Shown here piece by piece: positions 46,843-56,835 of a stretch of 64,000 nucleotides of DNA (positions are counted from its first letter, which is position 1; every line of letters starts with the position of its first letter). Position numbers and translations under genes: made by a program. This stretch comes from Planctomycetales bacterium (GTDB taxonomy: Bacteria; 4484-113). Where the stretch lies: contig JAUWGS010000002.1 in assembly GCA_030606285.1 (NCBI GenBank), positions 61,612 to 125,611 on the forward strand, given 5' to 3'. The notes below the pieces were generated by a model, which was not told the origin of the DNA, did not search any database, and saw nothing but the letters and a program-made list of their open reading frames with translations.

Positions 46843-48071
46843 CCGCGCTTCACCAAGAACTCGAACGAATCCAGCGTGTCAGTAGTGCGGAAGTCGCGCC
46901 CGGCGCGTATCTCAAGAATCCGCTTGCCCTTCACCGCCTCGATCTCGTCAGCTATCTCGGCAACATCGCTTGAGCTGATGCTGCCGACCTCGCCGGTAAC
47001 GATGTCGGGGAGCATTCCCTGCGACAGCGCCACGGCTCTGACGACCGCGAAGGCATAGGCGAAGAGCTCAGGGAGCTGGTCACGTTCGATGTCGGCATCG
47101 ATGTTTATCCGCGAAATGAGTTCGCCTTTGCGAAAGACAATGCGGTCAAGCGCAAGCTCGAAGGTCACTTCGACGGCTTCGCCGATCAGCACGTTACTCG
47201 CCGAATAAACGACGAGGATTATGTCTTCTGTCAGCAGCGAAAGCGTGTTGAGGATATCGCTCAGCGATGAAGCGGGCACCGGCTTCATCGTGATTCCGTC
47301 TGCCTCCAGCCGCAGGCGAAGCTCGTTGAGGCTGGATACGATCCTTTTTTGGCTGTCGGGCAGAGTCATTCCGCCCGGAAGCGGGATGTAGGTCAGCGGC
47401 TGGTTAACCTCGATGGCGATGCGGCCTTCGCGAAGGGCCTCGATTCTCTCTTCGAGCGCTTTAGCTTCCCCTGCCAGTCCGGACTTCACGATCCCCAGAG
47501 TGTCGATTTGCTCTTGCAGGACTGTCTGTTCCTCACGCAGCTGCCTGTTATGCTCCTCTTCTTCCTGTAGTTCAATGTGTAGTTCTGCCAGCGCCTTTTC
47601 GCCTTGGACGAGATTTAGCTCAGCCGACGCAAGCTGCATACGTATGTCATCGTAGCGGCGGTTGCTCTCCTCGATTCTCAATGCCAGCGAGGTAGCTTCC
47701 TCTTCCTTCTCCGCGAGTTCCCCCCTTGCTTTCTCCAGGTGCTGCTCCAGCTCTTGCTTGTCCTTGACGAGTATGCTGCGGTTGTACTCCAGGTCGCTGA
47801 CTTCCGTTTCGAGTTGCGTTAGGTTTCGCTTCAGCTCGTCGAAATGGAAGAACATTTCCCTGGCGTCACGGGAAACCAGCGTGATGAATCCGAAGGTGAC
47901 CAGAGCGATGCACACTCCCGTCAGCACAGCGATCCACGCTGCTGCCAGGCGGGGCCTTATGCCGAAGACAGCGACTCTACGCTTCGCGGCGACCCGCCCC
48001 ATTCGGTCTCCGAACATCGCCACCATCGCCGCGATGACAATGAGCAGGACGATGTTCAGTATCGCGTGCAT
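46839..48071 (-). CDS. DUF3084 domain membrane coiled-coil protein
   Basis: 410 residues. Two N-terminal membrane helices (~3-22 and ~41-64) around a cytoplasmic loop RMGRVAAKRRVAVFGIRPR, then a long coiled coil (~75-210), then a globular domain (~230-400). This is the DUF3084 architecture seen in cyanobacteria, Deinococcus and related phyla; function unknown. ATG directly follows the stop of the HEAT-like gene, so the two form one operon. Converges with ade, overlapping it by four bases. Confidence 0.8.
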   Translation of the reverse strand: MHAILNIVLLIVIAAMVAMFGDRMGRVAAKRRVAVFGIRPRLAAAWIAVLTGVCIALVTFGFITLVSRDAREMFFHFDELKRNLTQLETEVSDLEYNRSILVKDKQELEQHLEKARGELAEKEEEATSLALRIEESNRRYDDIRMQLASAELNLVQGEKALAELHIELQEEEEHNRQLREEQTVLQEQIDTLGIVKSGLAGEAKALEERIEALREGRIAIEVNQPLTYIPLPGGMTLPDSQKRIVSSLNELRLRLEADGITMKPVPASSLSDILNTLSLLTEDIILVVYSASNVLIGEAVEVTFELALDRIVFRKGELISRINIDADIERDQLPELFAYAFAVVRAVALSQGMLPDIVTGEVGSISSSDVAEIADEIEAVKGKRILEIRAGRDFRTTDTLDSFEFLVKRG

Positions 48072-49466
48072 CTATCTCCTCGGATATTTGTGGGGATGAT
48101 CCCGGTTGATGTTTAGAATTGCCCACGCCAGCGTCATCTTGGTGTCTTCATCATCCATGTTGACCATGAGGTCGTGCAGCGTCGCCACACTGCGACCGCC
48201 GTCGATATATCCCAGCGTTGTGGCATGTTCACCGAGTTCACGCTCGTCCTCTGCCCTGCCGAGCAGTTCAGTCGCCAGATCAATGGCCTTGCGGTTGCCT
48301 TCAAACTTGCGCAAAGCCCTGCTGACTTCCATCCGCAGCAAGCGTGGCGCGCCTTCGATAATGCGCTCGAAGTAAGGCAGCACGCGCGGGTTGTGCCACT
48401 CCTTGAGTGCGGTCACCAGGCTGTTAAGGACCATTATGCGCTGCGACTCGTTGAGCTTCACTCCACTGTCGTCCTCCTGGGATTCGCTCAAAAGGTCCGT
48501 GAGGATATCGTCAAGTTTACTTTTGCCTGTGGTAGCTTCGCGGATGACCACAAACAGGTTGGTCTCAACGCCTGTAGCGGCGTCTTTGTATTCGTCGATT
48601 GCTTCGAGCTTACCCGGCCAGTCGAGGTTAACCAGCCCGCTAAGAGCCACAGTGCGCGTCATTGATTTATCCAGCATCAACGCGATAGTCTCGCCCGCCC
48701 GGTGGTCGCCGGAGTATTTGAGGAAGATGACTAGCGAAGGCGCAAGCTCCATGTCTGCGTTATCGCTCCAGTATCTGATTTCCTCCCAGGCTTCCTCCCG
48801 TTCCACGCCCAGGTCGTACAGCGCTGCAGCGGCGGCGACCTGCGAGAAGTCTACCGGCGCATTGCGCATAATGTTTAGCAGTATCTTGTTGATCTCCTCG
48901 TCGCTCTCACGCCACTTCCGCAGGACTTTCGAGCATCCGATTGCCATATCCATGTGCGGCTGGCTCAGGCAGTCAACGAACGCTTCACGGCACGACATCG
49001 GGGGCATCCGCGCCAGCGCTTCCAGCGCCGAGACTACCATTTGCAGGTCCGCCGCCTTGAGGTACTCGCTCAGGTCCTTTTCTGCGTTCTCGTAATCCAG
49101 GTGGTGCAGTTCCGGCAGCAATTGGATGTAGTCCCAGATCAGCCCGCGTTCCTTCAAGGAGAGCATTCCTTCCTTGAGATCGGGAATCGCCAGGTACGAC
49201 AGGCGGTACGTCGCTTTCAACGTCTTTTTCGGGTCGTCCGATTCCAGGGCTAGCTTCAGTATCGCTATTGCGTCTTTATCTGCCGGATTGACGCCGGAGC
49301 GCACGGGCGGGGGATGGTATCCGGCTTCATTGTCCGTTCTGCGCACTCCCGGCGCCCGCGCAAGTAAAATGATCACTACAACCAGGGCCAACGCGCCTAC
49401 GATGATGAGCACAGTAACCAGGGGATTCGCCTTTGTCTCGGAGGGAGTCTTAGTTGTCTTATCCAT
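48072..49466 (-). CDS. Membrane-anchored HEAT-like repeat protein
   Basis: 464 residues: one N-terminal membrane helix (~17-38, VTVLIIVGALALVVVIILLA) and a soluble helical part with HEAT-like repeats (for example LQMVVSALEALARMP, AIGCSKVLRKWRES, LLRMEVSRALRKFEG, ELGEHATTLGYIDGGRS). Such scaffolds bind proteins; no specific role can be assigned. A TATAAT box (49476-49481) ends nine bases before the ATG: probably leaderless. In operon with DUF3084. Confidence 0.75.
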   Translation of the reverse strand: MDKTTKTPSETKANPLVTVLIIVGALALVVVIILLARAPGVRRTDNEAGYHPPPVRSGVNPADKDAIAILKLALESDDPKKTLKATYRLSYLAIPDLKEGMLSLKERGLIWDYIQLLPELHHLDYENAEKDLSEYLKAADLQMVVSALEALARMPPMSCREAFVDCLSQPHMDMAIGCSKVLRKWRESDEEINKILLNIMRNAPVDFSQVAAAAALYDLGVEREEAWEEIRYWSDNADMELAPSLVIFLKYSGDHRAGETIALMLDKSMTRTVALSGLVNLDWPGKLEAIDEYKDAATGVETNLFVVIREATTGKSKLDDILTDLLSESQEDDSGVKLNESQRIMVLNSLVTALKEWHNPRVLPYFERIIEGAPRLLRMEVSRALRKFEGNRKAIDLATELLGRAEDERELGEHATTLGYIDGGRSVATLHDLMVNMDDEDTKMTLAWAILNINRDHPHKYPRR

Positions 49467-49666
49467 CGTTGCCTGATTATAGCGGGTTATTCCGGAATCT
49501 CCAGTGTAAATGCTCTCCGATGCAGGTTTAAAACGGCAGTTGCAGCATCACAACTCAAGTCGTCTGTCTGCTTCACGTGCGGGTGGTTGTGCGCGTCCGT
49601 TGCATAGGCGGATACGCCGGTTTCCGTGGCGTAAGTGCGGCACAGCCGGGCGCGCTCGCGGCACCC

Positions 49667-50656
49667 CTATTTCCGCAGCGCCAGGGCTTCTTTCATCTTC
49701 GCAGCGCCATTTTCGGCTGTAAGGCCGGCTTTGACCAGAAGCTCCTCAGGCTTGCCACTCATCAGGTAGATATCGGGAATGCCGATAATGCGTGTTGGCA
49801 CGTGCACGTCGTTAGAGAGGAGCAGTCGCGCTACCAGCGAGCCCAGGCCGCCGTAGATGGAATGCTCTTCTATCGTGACGACCGCGCCGGTTTCTTTCAC
49901 CGCCTGCAGGATTTCCTCATCGTTCATGGGCTTGAGCATCGGCACGTGCAGCACCCGGCTGAAAATGCCCTCCTTCGCCAGGAGTTCGGCAGCGTGCACC
50001 GCCCTTGAGAGCATGAGTCCGGTGGCGATGAACACGCCGTCGCCGCCGCCGACGGCCTCCAGCGTGTGGTAGGGCTTAAAAGGCGTGGACTCTGAGGTCA
50101 CGGTGGGCACCTTCTCGCGCCCCAGCCGGAAGTAGAGCGGCCCTTCGTGAGTGGGTATCCACTCCATCATCTTCCGTGTTTCCCAGTAGTCGGCGGGCAC
50201 GAGCACGGTCATATTGACCAGTGAGAGCATATTGCTGAGGTCCTCCATGCTCTGATGCGAGCATCCGTCCTGGCCGACCGAGATGCCTCCGTGCGCCGCG
50301 GCTATTTTGACGTTCATCTTCGAGTAGTCCACGGTGTTGCGCGCCTGGTCCCATGCCCGACCCGTAAGGAATATCGCGTAGCTGGAGAGAAAGGGAATAA
50401 GGCCGAATGTCGAGAGCCCGGCTGCGGTGTTCATCATATCCTGCTCGGCGATGCCGCACTCTACGAATCGCTCCGGGAATTCCGCGCGGAAGAACTTGGT
50501 GTATGTGGACTCGGCGAGGTCTGCGTCAAGGACAACGATGTTCTCGTTCTTCTTGCCCAACTCAACTAGCATTTCCCCGTAGGCCTTGCGTGTAAGGATC
50601 ATCTCCCACTTGTCGGAAGGCTGGATGCCGTTTGTGTATTCGATGCTACTTGCCAT
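49667..50656 (-). CDS. Transketolase, C-terminal subunit
   Basis: 329 residues holding the pyrimidine-binding and C-terminal transketolase domains: RKAYGEMLVELGKKNENIVV, ERFVECGIAEQDMMNTAAGL (the catalytic Glu region), and IEEHSIYGGLGSLVA. It works with the N-terminal subunit as a split transketolase moving two-carbon units in the pentose phosphate/Calvin pathways. I chose ATG 50656, preceded by GGAG, which overlaps the N-subunit gene end by 11 bases; the reading frame extends further upstream without support. Confidence 0.92.
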   Translation of the reverse strand: MASSIEYTNGIQPSDKWEMILTRKAYGEMLVELGKKNENIVVLDADLAESTYTKFFRAEFPERFVECGIAEQDMMNTAAGLSTFGLIPFLSSYAIFLTGRAWDQARNTVDYSKMNVKIAAAHGGISVGQDGCSHQSMEDLSNMLSLVNMTVLVPADYWETRKMMEWIPTHEGPLYFRLGREKVPTVTSESTPFKPYHTLEAVGGGDGVFIATGLMLSRAVHAAELLAKEGIFSRVLHVPMLKPMNDEEILQAVKETGAVVTIEEHSIYGGLGSLVARLLLSNDVHVPTRIIGIPDIYLMSGKPEELLVKAGLTAENGAAKMKEALALRK

Positions 50657-51578
50657 CTTCATCTCCGTAACCGTCGTACTCCTGGAAACCGCCCATTGCC
50701 GCGCGTGCTTCATCAACGGTGTTGTAGTTGTAGTTGAGCTCGTTGAGCATATGCATAACTTCGTCTTCTTTCGGTGGGCGGCCGTGCCAGCCCGGAATGT
50801 TTTCGTATGTCGGACAGCCGTGCATCATGACCGTTTTAAAAAGTATTGCAGTGGGCTGCCCGCAACCCTTGCCGCGCGACGGCGTTCCCGCCACAGCTTC
50901 GTTCCACGCGCGAACGATATCATCCATGTCGTGGCCGTCTGCTTCAATAGTGCGCCATCCGAAATCCCTGAACTTCTCAGGCAGTGGCGCGATGTTCTTC
51001 ACGTTTTCCACGTAGCCATCAATCTGGGCGTTGTTCCAGTCTGCCGAGACGACCAGATTGTCGGTTTTTCTGTGGCCTGCGTGCATAATCGCTTCCCAGA
51101 TGTTGCCCTCCTGCAGCTCCCCGTCACCGCAGTTACAGAAGACGGTGCGCTCAGGTGTGCCTCGGATCCTGGCGCCCAGCGCCATCCCGTGTGCCACGGA
51201 TAGCCCCTGGCCCAGTGAGCCGCTGGAAACCTCGACGCCGGGCAGCGAGGTTTTGCTGGGATGCCCCTGTAGCCTTGAATCCACAGTGCGGAAAGTGAGC
51301 AGGTAGCCACGGGAGAAGAGACCCCGGTGCGACATTAACGTGTACAGGAGCATGGAGCAGTGGCCGTTGCTCAGCACGAAGCGGTCGCGCTCCGGCCAGA
51401 AGGGGTTCTTCGGGTCGCAGTTCAGGTAATTCATCCATAGCGCTGTCAGGTAGTCAGCGGCGGAGAGCGGTCCGCCGGGATGCCCGCTCTTGGCGGTATG
51501 GATGGCTACAAGAACGTCGTGCCGGATGGCTCGTGCCTTTTCTCGGAGCTCTTCAACAGACAGGTTCAGTGTCGGCAT
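50646..51578 (-). CDS. Transketolase, N-terminal (TPP-binding) subunit
   Basis: 310 residues. The TPP-binding motif is complete: GDGELQEGNIWEAI...NAQIDG, and HTAKSGHPGGPLSAADYLTA near the start. It is the partner of the C-terminal subunit just downstream in the same operon. Leader of about 50 bases with a TACAAT box upstream (about 51634-51639) and GAGGAAACG before the ATG. Confidence 0.93.
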   Translation of the reverse strand: MPTLNLSVEELREKARAIRHDVLVAIHTAKSGHPGGPLSAADYLTALWMNYLNCDPKNPFWPERDRFVLSNGHCSMLLYTLMSHRGLFSRGYLLTFRTVDSRLQGHPSKTSLPGVEVSSGSLGQGLSVAHGMALGARIRGTPERTVFCNCGDGELQEGNIWEAIMHAGHRKTDNLVVSADWNNAQIDGYVENVKNIAPLPEKFRDFGWRTIEADGHDMDDIVRAWNEAVAGTPSRGKGCGQPTAILFKTVMMHGCPTYENIPGWHGRPPKEDEVMHMLNELNYNYNTVDEARAAMGGFQEYDGYGDEDGK

Positions 51579-51754
51579 ATCGTTTCCTCGCGCGAGATCT
51601 CAATCATGGGAGCGTATGCGAAGCTGCGTAATTGTAGCAAAACAGACGCCAAGCTTCATAGGCATTCTGGAAGCAGTTGTGTGGCGCATTGGCACGCGGA
51701 ATCTCTTTGGCATGCTCCTGTTTCTCCTGGTCTGATGTTGGGTCTGCCAGCTTC

Positions 51755-52318
51755 TTATTCCTTTGAGGTTGGCTGGTTGATGGCGTAGATGCCGGGAAGC
51801 TGGCGCCATTTCTGCTCGAAGTCCAGGCCATAGCCAACGACGTAGCAGTCCGGAATCGTGAACCCGACATAGTCCATCTCGACGTGAACCTTGCGCCTGT
51901 CGGGGCGGTCAAGGAAGGTGCACTTGGACAGCGACGAGACTTTGCGATTCCGCATCAGCTCCTCGATGTACTTCAGCGTAAGGCCAGTGTCGATGATGTC
52001 CTCTACGATGATGATATCCCGCGACTCGACCGGGTCATCGAGGTCCTTTATAAGGCGCACCACGCCGGTGCTTTCGGTCGAATCGCCGTAGCTGGCGACG
52101 GACAGGAAATCGTAAGTCGCAGGAACTGTCAGTGTGCGCAGTAGGTCGGAGAGAAACACAGCAGCGCCCTTGAGCACACCGACGAGGTGTACTGTCTTTC
52201 CCTCGTAGTCTTGCGAAATCTCCCCGGCCATTTCCTCCACGCGCTTTGAGATGTCTTCCGCCGTGTAAAGGAGGCGAAAGTGCTCCGGTATCTTTATCGT
52301 TGTTTCACGCTCTTCCAT
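51755..52318 (-). CDS. hpt: Hypoxanthine phosphoribosyltransferase
   Basis: 187 residues. The PRPP-binding loop is IIVEDIIDTGLTL; VGVLKGAAVFLSDL and VGYGLDFEQKWRQLPGIY are further family hallmarks. It salvages hypoxanthine/guanine to IMP/GMP. ATG 52318 lies ten bases after the guaA stop with GGGAG upstream; a TTG at 52342 inside guaA is less likely. It fits with ade (hypoxanthine supply) and guaA/guaB3 (IMP to GMP). Confidence 0.93.
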   Translation of the reverse strand: MEERETTIKIPEHFRLLYTAEDISKRVEEMAGEISQDYEGKTVHLVGVLKGAAVFLSDLLRTLTVPATYDFLSVASYGDSTESTGVVRLIKDLDDPVESRDIIIVEDIIDTGLTLKYIEELMRNRKVSSLSKCTFLDRPDRRKVHVEMDYVGFTIPDCYVVGYGLDFEQKWRQLPGIYAINQPTSKE

Positions 52319-52328
52319 AGGTAGAATC

Positions 52329-53870
52329 TCACTCCCACTCAATAGTGGCCGGGGGCTTGCTGCTAATGTCGTACGCCACCCGGTTCACTTCTGGTACTTC
52401 GTTGATTATCCGGTTGCTGATACGCTCCAGCACCGTGTACGGAATCCGCGCCCAGTCGGCGGTCATCCAGTCGGTGGTGGTCACAATCCGCAGGATGATG
52501 GGGTATCCGTATGTGCGACGGTCCCCCATCACTCCAACAGACTTTATATCCGGTAACACTCCGAATGCCTGCCCAATGTCGGCGTAGATTTCAGAGCTTG
52601 AAAGCTCCTCCTGGATGATGGCATCCGCAAGCTGGAGTATCTTCACCTTGCGCGGCGTGACCGTTCCAATGATTCGTATCGCCATTCCGGGGCCCGGGAA
52701 CGGCTGGCGATAGACCACGCTTTCGGGCACGCCCAGGTTCAGTGCCACCTTTCGCACCTCGTCCTTGAATAAATCGCGCAGGGGCTCCAGCAGTTTCAGC
52801 TTCATCTGCTTCGGCAGGCCACCGACATTGTGGTGGCTCTTGATGACATGCGCGTGCTTGCCCACGCCATGGCTCTCAATTACGTCGGGGTAGATGGTGC
52901 CCTGCGCGATGAACCTGATGTTTTTTAGCTTCTGCGCTTCTTCCTCGAAGACACGGATAAACTCGCGTCCGATGATCTTCCGTTTCCGCTCCGGGTTCTT
53001 CACGTCCCGCAGTTTACCCAGGAAGCGCCGTGCCGCGTTTACGCGTCGGAAGTTCGTGCGGAACTGCTTCTTGAAGACCCGCTCTACCTGGTCCGCCTCA
53101 TCAAGTCGCATCAGGCCGTGGTCAACGAAGATGCAGTACAGCTGTTCTCCAACGGCCTGCTGAACGAGCACAGCGGTTGTCAGCGAGTCGATGCCGCCTG
53201 AAATGCCACAGAGAACCTGGGCGGACGCTACTTTCTCTCGGATTCTGTCGACTGCGATGTCGATGAACGAAGCCATCCGCCACATGCCGCTCGCCCCGCA
53301 TACATCGTAAGCGAAGTTCCGCAGCAGCTCGACTCCCCAGGGCGTGTGAGTGACCTCTGGATGGAACTGAACCGCATAGAGCTTGCGCTGGGTGTTCTCC
53401 ATCGCTGCAACCGGCGTGTGGTAGGTCTTGGCAACCAGCCTGAAGCCTCTGGGCGGGGATTTCAGTACGTCGCCGTGGCTCATCCAGCAGATGAGATCCG
53501 GGTTCAGGTTCTTAAACAGAATACTGTCAGGTGCGACTACGTGCAGTTCGGTTTTTCCGTACTCGGCGGCTTTGGCTGAGACAGTTTCTCTGCCGTATAC
53601 GCGGCCGATGAGGTGCATGCCGTAGCAAATGCCCAGAATCGGTATGCCCATCTCCAGGATGCCCTTCTCGATTTCGGGGGAGCCGAACTCGTAGACGCTG
53701 CCGGGGCCGCCGGAGAGAACGATTCCAATGGGTCTCTCCTTCCGCACTCCTTCAATCGTGATATCAGTTGCGCGGACCTCGGAGTACACTCCCAGCTCGC
53801 GTATACGCCGCGCGATTAGCTGTGTGTACTGTGAGCCCAGATCGACTACGATTATGGTGTCCTGCTGCAT
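52329..53870 (-). CDS. guaA: GMP synthase (glutamine-hydrolysing)
   Basis: 513 residues: class I amidotransferase domain (~1-195) with the nucleophile in GICYGMHLIG, ATP-pyrophosphatase domain with the PP-loop CGISGGIDS, and the C-terminal dimerisation domain ending KPPATIEWE. It aminates XMP to GMP. Starts three bases after guaB3 and ends ten bases before hpt, one operon. Confidence 0.96.
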   Translation of the reverse strand: MQQDTIIVVDLGSQYTQLIARRIRELGVYSEVRATDITIEGVRKERPIGIVLSGGPGSVYEFGSPEIEKGILEMGIPILGICYGMHLIGRVYGRETVSAKAAEYGKTELHVVAPDSILFKNLNPDLICWMSHGDVLKSPPRGFRLVAKTYHTPVAAMENTQRKLYAVQFHPEVTHTPWGVELLRNFAYDVCGASGMWRMASFIDIAVDRIREKVASAQVLCGISGGIDSLTTAVLVQQAVGEQLYCIFVDHGLMRLDEADQVERVFKKQFRTNFRRVNAARRFLGKLRDVKNPERKRKIIGREFIRVFEEEAQKLKNIRFIAQGTIYPDVIESHGVGKHAHVIKSHHNVGGLPKQMKLKLLEPLRDLFKDEVRKVALNLGVPESVVYRQPFPGPGMAIRIIGTVTPRKVKILQLADAIIQEELSSSEIYADIGQAFGVLPDIKSVGVMGDRRTYGYPIILRIVTTTDWMTADWARIPYTVLERISNRIINEVPEVNRVAYDISSKPPATIEWE

Positions 53871-53873
53871 CGG

Positions 53874-55034
53874 TTAAACACCCATGCCCAGTCGCTGGGC
53901 GTGCTGTAGTATCTTTCCTTCAGTCATGAACGACAGGGAGAAGACCATATCGATGGAATGAAACTCTTTGATATCCGTCGCCCCGCACAGGCCCATCGAT
54001 GAGCGCAAACAGCCCACCAGGTTCTCTTCGCCTGTGGTTACCGATGTGGGCCCAAACAGCAGTTGCTTCAGGCTTATGGATTTGCCGATGCGGACTCGTG
54101 TGCCGCGCGGCAGGTTCGGGTCCGGGGTGGCCATGCCCCAATGATAAGGGGATGCCGGCGTTTCTGGACATCCGGCGAAGACTGAGCCCACCATAATCGC
54201 GTCAGCCCCGGCTGCGAGTGCCTTGGCCATCTGTCCCCCGCGACGCATTCCACCGTCTGTAATCACCGGGACATACCGCCCGGTCTCTTTGAAATAGTCG
54301 TCGCGTGCAGCCGCTGCATTCGCGGTCGCAGTAATCTGGGGAACGCCCACGCCCGTGACAGCGCGGGTTGTGCAGGCCTCTCCCGGCCCAACGCCGACTA
54401 GAATGCCCTGCGCGCCCGCCTGCATCTGCTCGTAGGCCACATCGTAAGAGACGCAGTTGCCAATTAGCACGGGAATGTTCACGCTGGATGTCAGATCCGC
54501 AATAGAGAGCACTTCGCCACTGGAACTCCTGTGTCGCACGCTGGTGACAGTGCTCTGCACCACGAGCACGTCCAGTCCAGCGTCCAGAGCGGCATCGCCG
54601 AAGTGCTTCACACCCACAGGTGTGAGACTGCCGACCGCAGGCGCGCCTGCGTCCTTGATCTGTCCCAGGACTCGGGCGAACAGGTCAGGTTTCACCGGTT
54701 CCCGGTAAATCTCCTGTAACACTCCGGTCGCCTCACTGTCACCTGCCGCAGCGATCCGTTGCAGGACCGGCTCCGGATCCTCATAGCGTGTGAATACGCC
54801 TTCGAGGTTAAGGACCGCCAGGCCTCCGAGACTGTGCATTTCCACGGCGAAGGATGGGCTCACTACACTGTCCATTGCGCTGGCGATGATGGGGAGCTTT
54901 AGATCAAGGCCCGCGATCTCGCAGCCCAGGTCTACGTCGGTCGGGTCAACGGTCGAAGCGCCGGGGACGAGCGACACATCGTCAAAGCCTAAGGCAAGTC
55001 GTACGGTTCTGTGTTTACTGAGCGGGAACTCCAT
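53874..55034 (-). CDS. guaB3: GuaB3-type IMP dehydrogenase (no CBS domains)
   Basis: 386 residues, a TIM barrel without the CBS pair of ordinary GuaB. Visible: [45 protein letters not shown] (catalytic Cys loop), [20 protein letters not shown] and [10 protein letters not shown]. The insertion around [19 protein letters not shown] is typical of GuaB3, known from Actinobacteria and cyanobacteria. It oxidises IMP to XMP, the step before guaA, to which it is coupled. No conventional guaB is seen nearby. Confidence 0.88.
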   Translation of the reverse strand: MEFPLSKHRTVRLALGFDDVSLVPGASTVDPTDVDLGCEIAGLDLKLPIIASAMDSVVSPSFAVEMHSLGGLAVLNLEGVFTRYEDPEPVLQRIAAAGDSEATGVLQEIYREPVKPDLFARVLGQIKDAGAPAVGSLTPVGVKHFGDAALDAGLDVLVVQSTVTSVRHRSSSGEVLSIADLTSSVNIPVLIGNCVSYDVAYEQMQAGAQGILVGVGPGEACTTRAVTGVGVPQITATANAAAARDDYFKETGRYVPVITDGGMRRGGQMAKALAAGADAIMVGSVFAGCPETPASPYHWGMATPDPNLPRGTRVRIGKSISLKQLLFGPTSVTTGEENLVGCLRSSMGLCGATDIKEFHSIDMVFSLSFMTEGKILQHAQRLGMGV

Positions 55035-55063
55035 TTCAGGCTCTCAAAAGGGGGATAGCGACA

Positions 55064-55585
55064 CTAAGCTCCCATTGTATACGGATGCTCTACGGTGTCA
55101 AGGGAGTTCACTGCATCTTCTCCCCGTAGTTCTCTGCCGTACAGGGCGTTGTTGGCCAGCAGGAGCATTTGCCGGTAGCTGTCATAGGACGCGCGCTTCG
55201 CCGCTTCCGCGACAGGCATCCACACTACATCGAGAATCCCTTCGTCCTCCATGACCGGTGCAAGGGTCTGCAGCTTCTTCCGGGCGAGATAGAGGAAGAA
55301 GTGCACGTGTTTTTCGTTAAGTATCTTACCGGCTTCGCGGCTTATAAACTCGTATCGGATACGTCCGAGGTAGCTGAGAAGCCGAAGCTGTGAGTGCGCC
55401 AGTCCGGTCTCCTCGCAGGTTTCGCGCAGTGCAGCGTCAGACAGGGATTCTCCAGGCTCGACATGCCCTTTCGGCAGGCCCCACAAAACACCGGCCTGCC
55501 GGCGGGCTTTGATTAGCACAACCTGAATGTCTTCGTCGCGGGCGGCTACCACAGCACCGCAACTCAGGTGGAACAGCTTCTTCAA
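55064..55585 (-). CDS. Nudix hydrolase
   Basis: 173 residues. A complete Nudix box begins GHVEPGESLSDAALRETCEE and continues TGL (G-x5-E-x7-REUxEExGU), within a small alpha/beta domain; WGLPKGH precedes it. A C-terminal extension (~125-173) follows. Substrate unknown; diadenosine polyphosphates are common for proteins of this size with WGLPKG. It lies 29 bases before guaB3 and may be the first gene of the purine operon. Divergent from plsX. Confidence 0.88.
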   Translation of the reverse strand: MKKLFHLSCGAVVAARDEDIQVVLIKARRQAGVLWGLPKGHVEPGESLSDAALRETCEETGLAHSQLRLLSYLGRIRYEFISREAGKILNEKHVHFFLYLARKKLQTLAPVMEDEGILDVVWMPVAEAAKRASYDSYRQMLLLANNALYGRELRGEDAVNSLDTVEHPYTMGA

Positions 55586-55655
55586 TGTTTCACATCCTTG
55601 GTGAGTTGCACTTCAAAATGTTGGTTTCTTGGAGTAAAGTAACAGTCTACCAGAA

Positions 55656-56723
55656 ATGGATAAAACCGCCGTAGTCTTTGAGGTCGCCACGTCCGAGCAA
55701 GGGCTGGCTGAGATGTTTCATGGGGCAACGCTGGCCTTGCGTGAGATGAAGCGGCCGCTGGATTTGCACCTTGTCGTCTACGACGAGGATGAGGCAAGAG
55801 CGCTCGCTGCGCGCGAACTGACCGTTGCGGCGGCTCAAGTTGGCGCGGAGATCACCTTTCACACTGCACCCGACAGAGTGCCGGAGCGAGTTGAGAGCCC
55901 GATTCGAGTGCACAAGTCCTATCCCGGCAATCCCATAAGGACCGCCTTCCTGGTGGCTAAGGACATCAATGGCGTTGTCATCTCGCCGGGAAACACGGGG
56001 CTTGTGATGGCCGGTGCGCTTTACGAGTTCGGTCGCTTGCCGGGAATCGAGCGGCCGCCGATCGCAACGCCGTGGCCCACCTTGCGGAAGAGCCTGTTTG
56101 TGCTTGACGCTGGGGCTAACGTGGACATACGGCCCCAGCATCTGGTCCAGTTCGCGCATATCGGCAGGATATATGTCGAGCGCATCTTCGACCGCCCAAA
56201 CCCGCGAGTCGGCCTGCTGAGCAACGGCAGTGAGGAGTACAAGGGCAATTCGCTGGTGCGTGACACCCATCGCCTGCTGTCTAAAGACAGCAGTATCAAC
56301 TTCACGGGCTATGTCGAGGGGCAGACCGTATTCGAGGGCAATGTGGATATCCTGTTGATGGACGGTTTCATCGGGAATATCCTCCTGAAATTCGCGGAAG
56401 GACTTGCTGCCTCGATCAACAAAGTACTAAGGGAGGAGATACGGACGAATCCTCTATCCGCGTTTCTGGCATGGTTGTTCTTTCAACCCTCATTTCGCCG
56501 GTTCAAGAAGCGTTTCGACTACACGGAATTTGGTGGGGCGCCGCTGCTTGGTGTCAAAGGAAACGTGGTTATCAGCCACGGGCGCAGCGACGCGGTGGCG
56601 CTCAAGAATGCGGTACGCTGGGCTGTACGCATGCTTGACGAAGATATCGCAGCGCGCATTGAGCGCGAGATTGGCGAGAAAAGCGAGCAGACGCAGTCGG
56701 GCAATAGCGGAAAGGGCTTGTGA
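55656..56723 (+). CDS. plsX: Phosphate acyltransferase PlsX
   Basis: 355 residues: PlsX fold with GNTGLVMAGALYEFGRLPGI, ERPPIATPWPT, LDAGANVDIRPQHLVQFAHI, NGSEEYKGN and GGAPLLGVKGNVVISHGRS. It makes acyl-phosphate from acyl-ACP for phospholipid synthesis. The N-terminus lacks the usual DxMGGD motif (here MDKTAVVFEVATSEQG), which is unusual. It begins the plsX-fabH-fabD series; a TATAAT box in the gap (about 56760) may serve fabH. Confidence 0.9.
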   Translation: MDKTAVVFEVATSEQGLAEMFHGATLALREMKRPLDLHLVVYDEDEARALAARELTVAAAQVGAEITFHTAPDRVPERVESPIRVHKSYPGNPIRTAFLVAKDINGVVISPGNTGLVMAGALYEFGRLPGIERPPIATPWPTLRKSLFVLDAGANVDIRPQHLVQFAHIGRIYVERIFDRPNPRVGLLSNGSEEYKGNSLVRDTHRLLSKDSSINFTGYVEGQTVFEGNVDILLMDGFIGNILLKFAEGLAASINKVLREEIRTNPLSAFLAWLFFQPSFRRFKKRFDYTEFGGAPLLGVKGNVVISHGRSDAVALKNAVRWAVRMLDEDIAARIEREIGEKSEQTQSGNSGKGL

Positions 56724-56835
56724 TTTTTTACACGAGCTTCACGGTGCCAGCCGTTAGGACTATAATACGCACAGGCTTCTAATAAAATCCTCGATTTGTG
56801 CGCGAGCTACCTAGACGACATACGGAGATGCCCAA

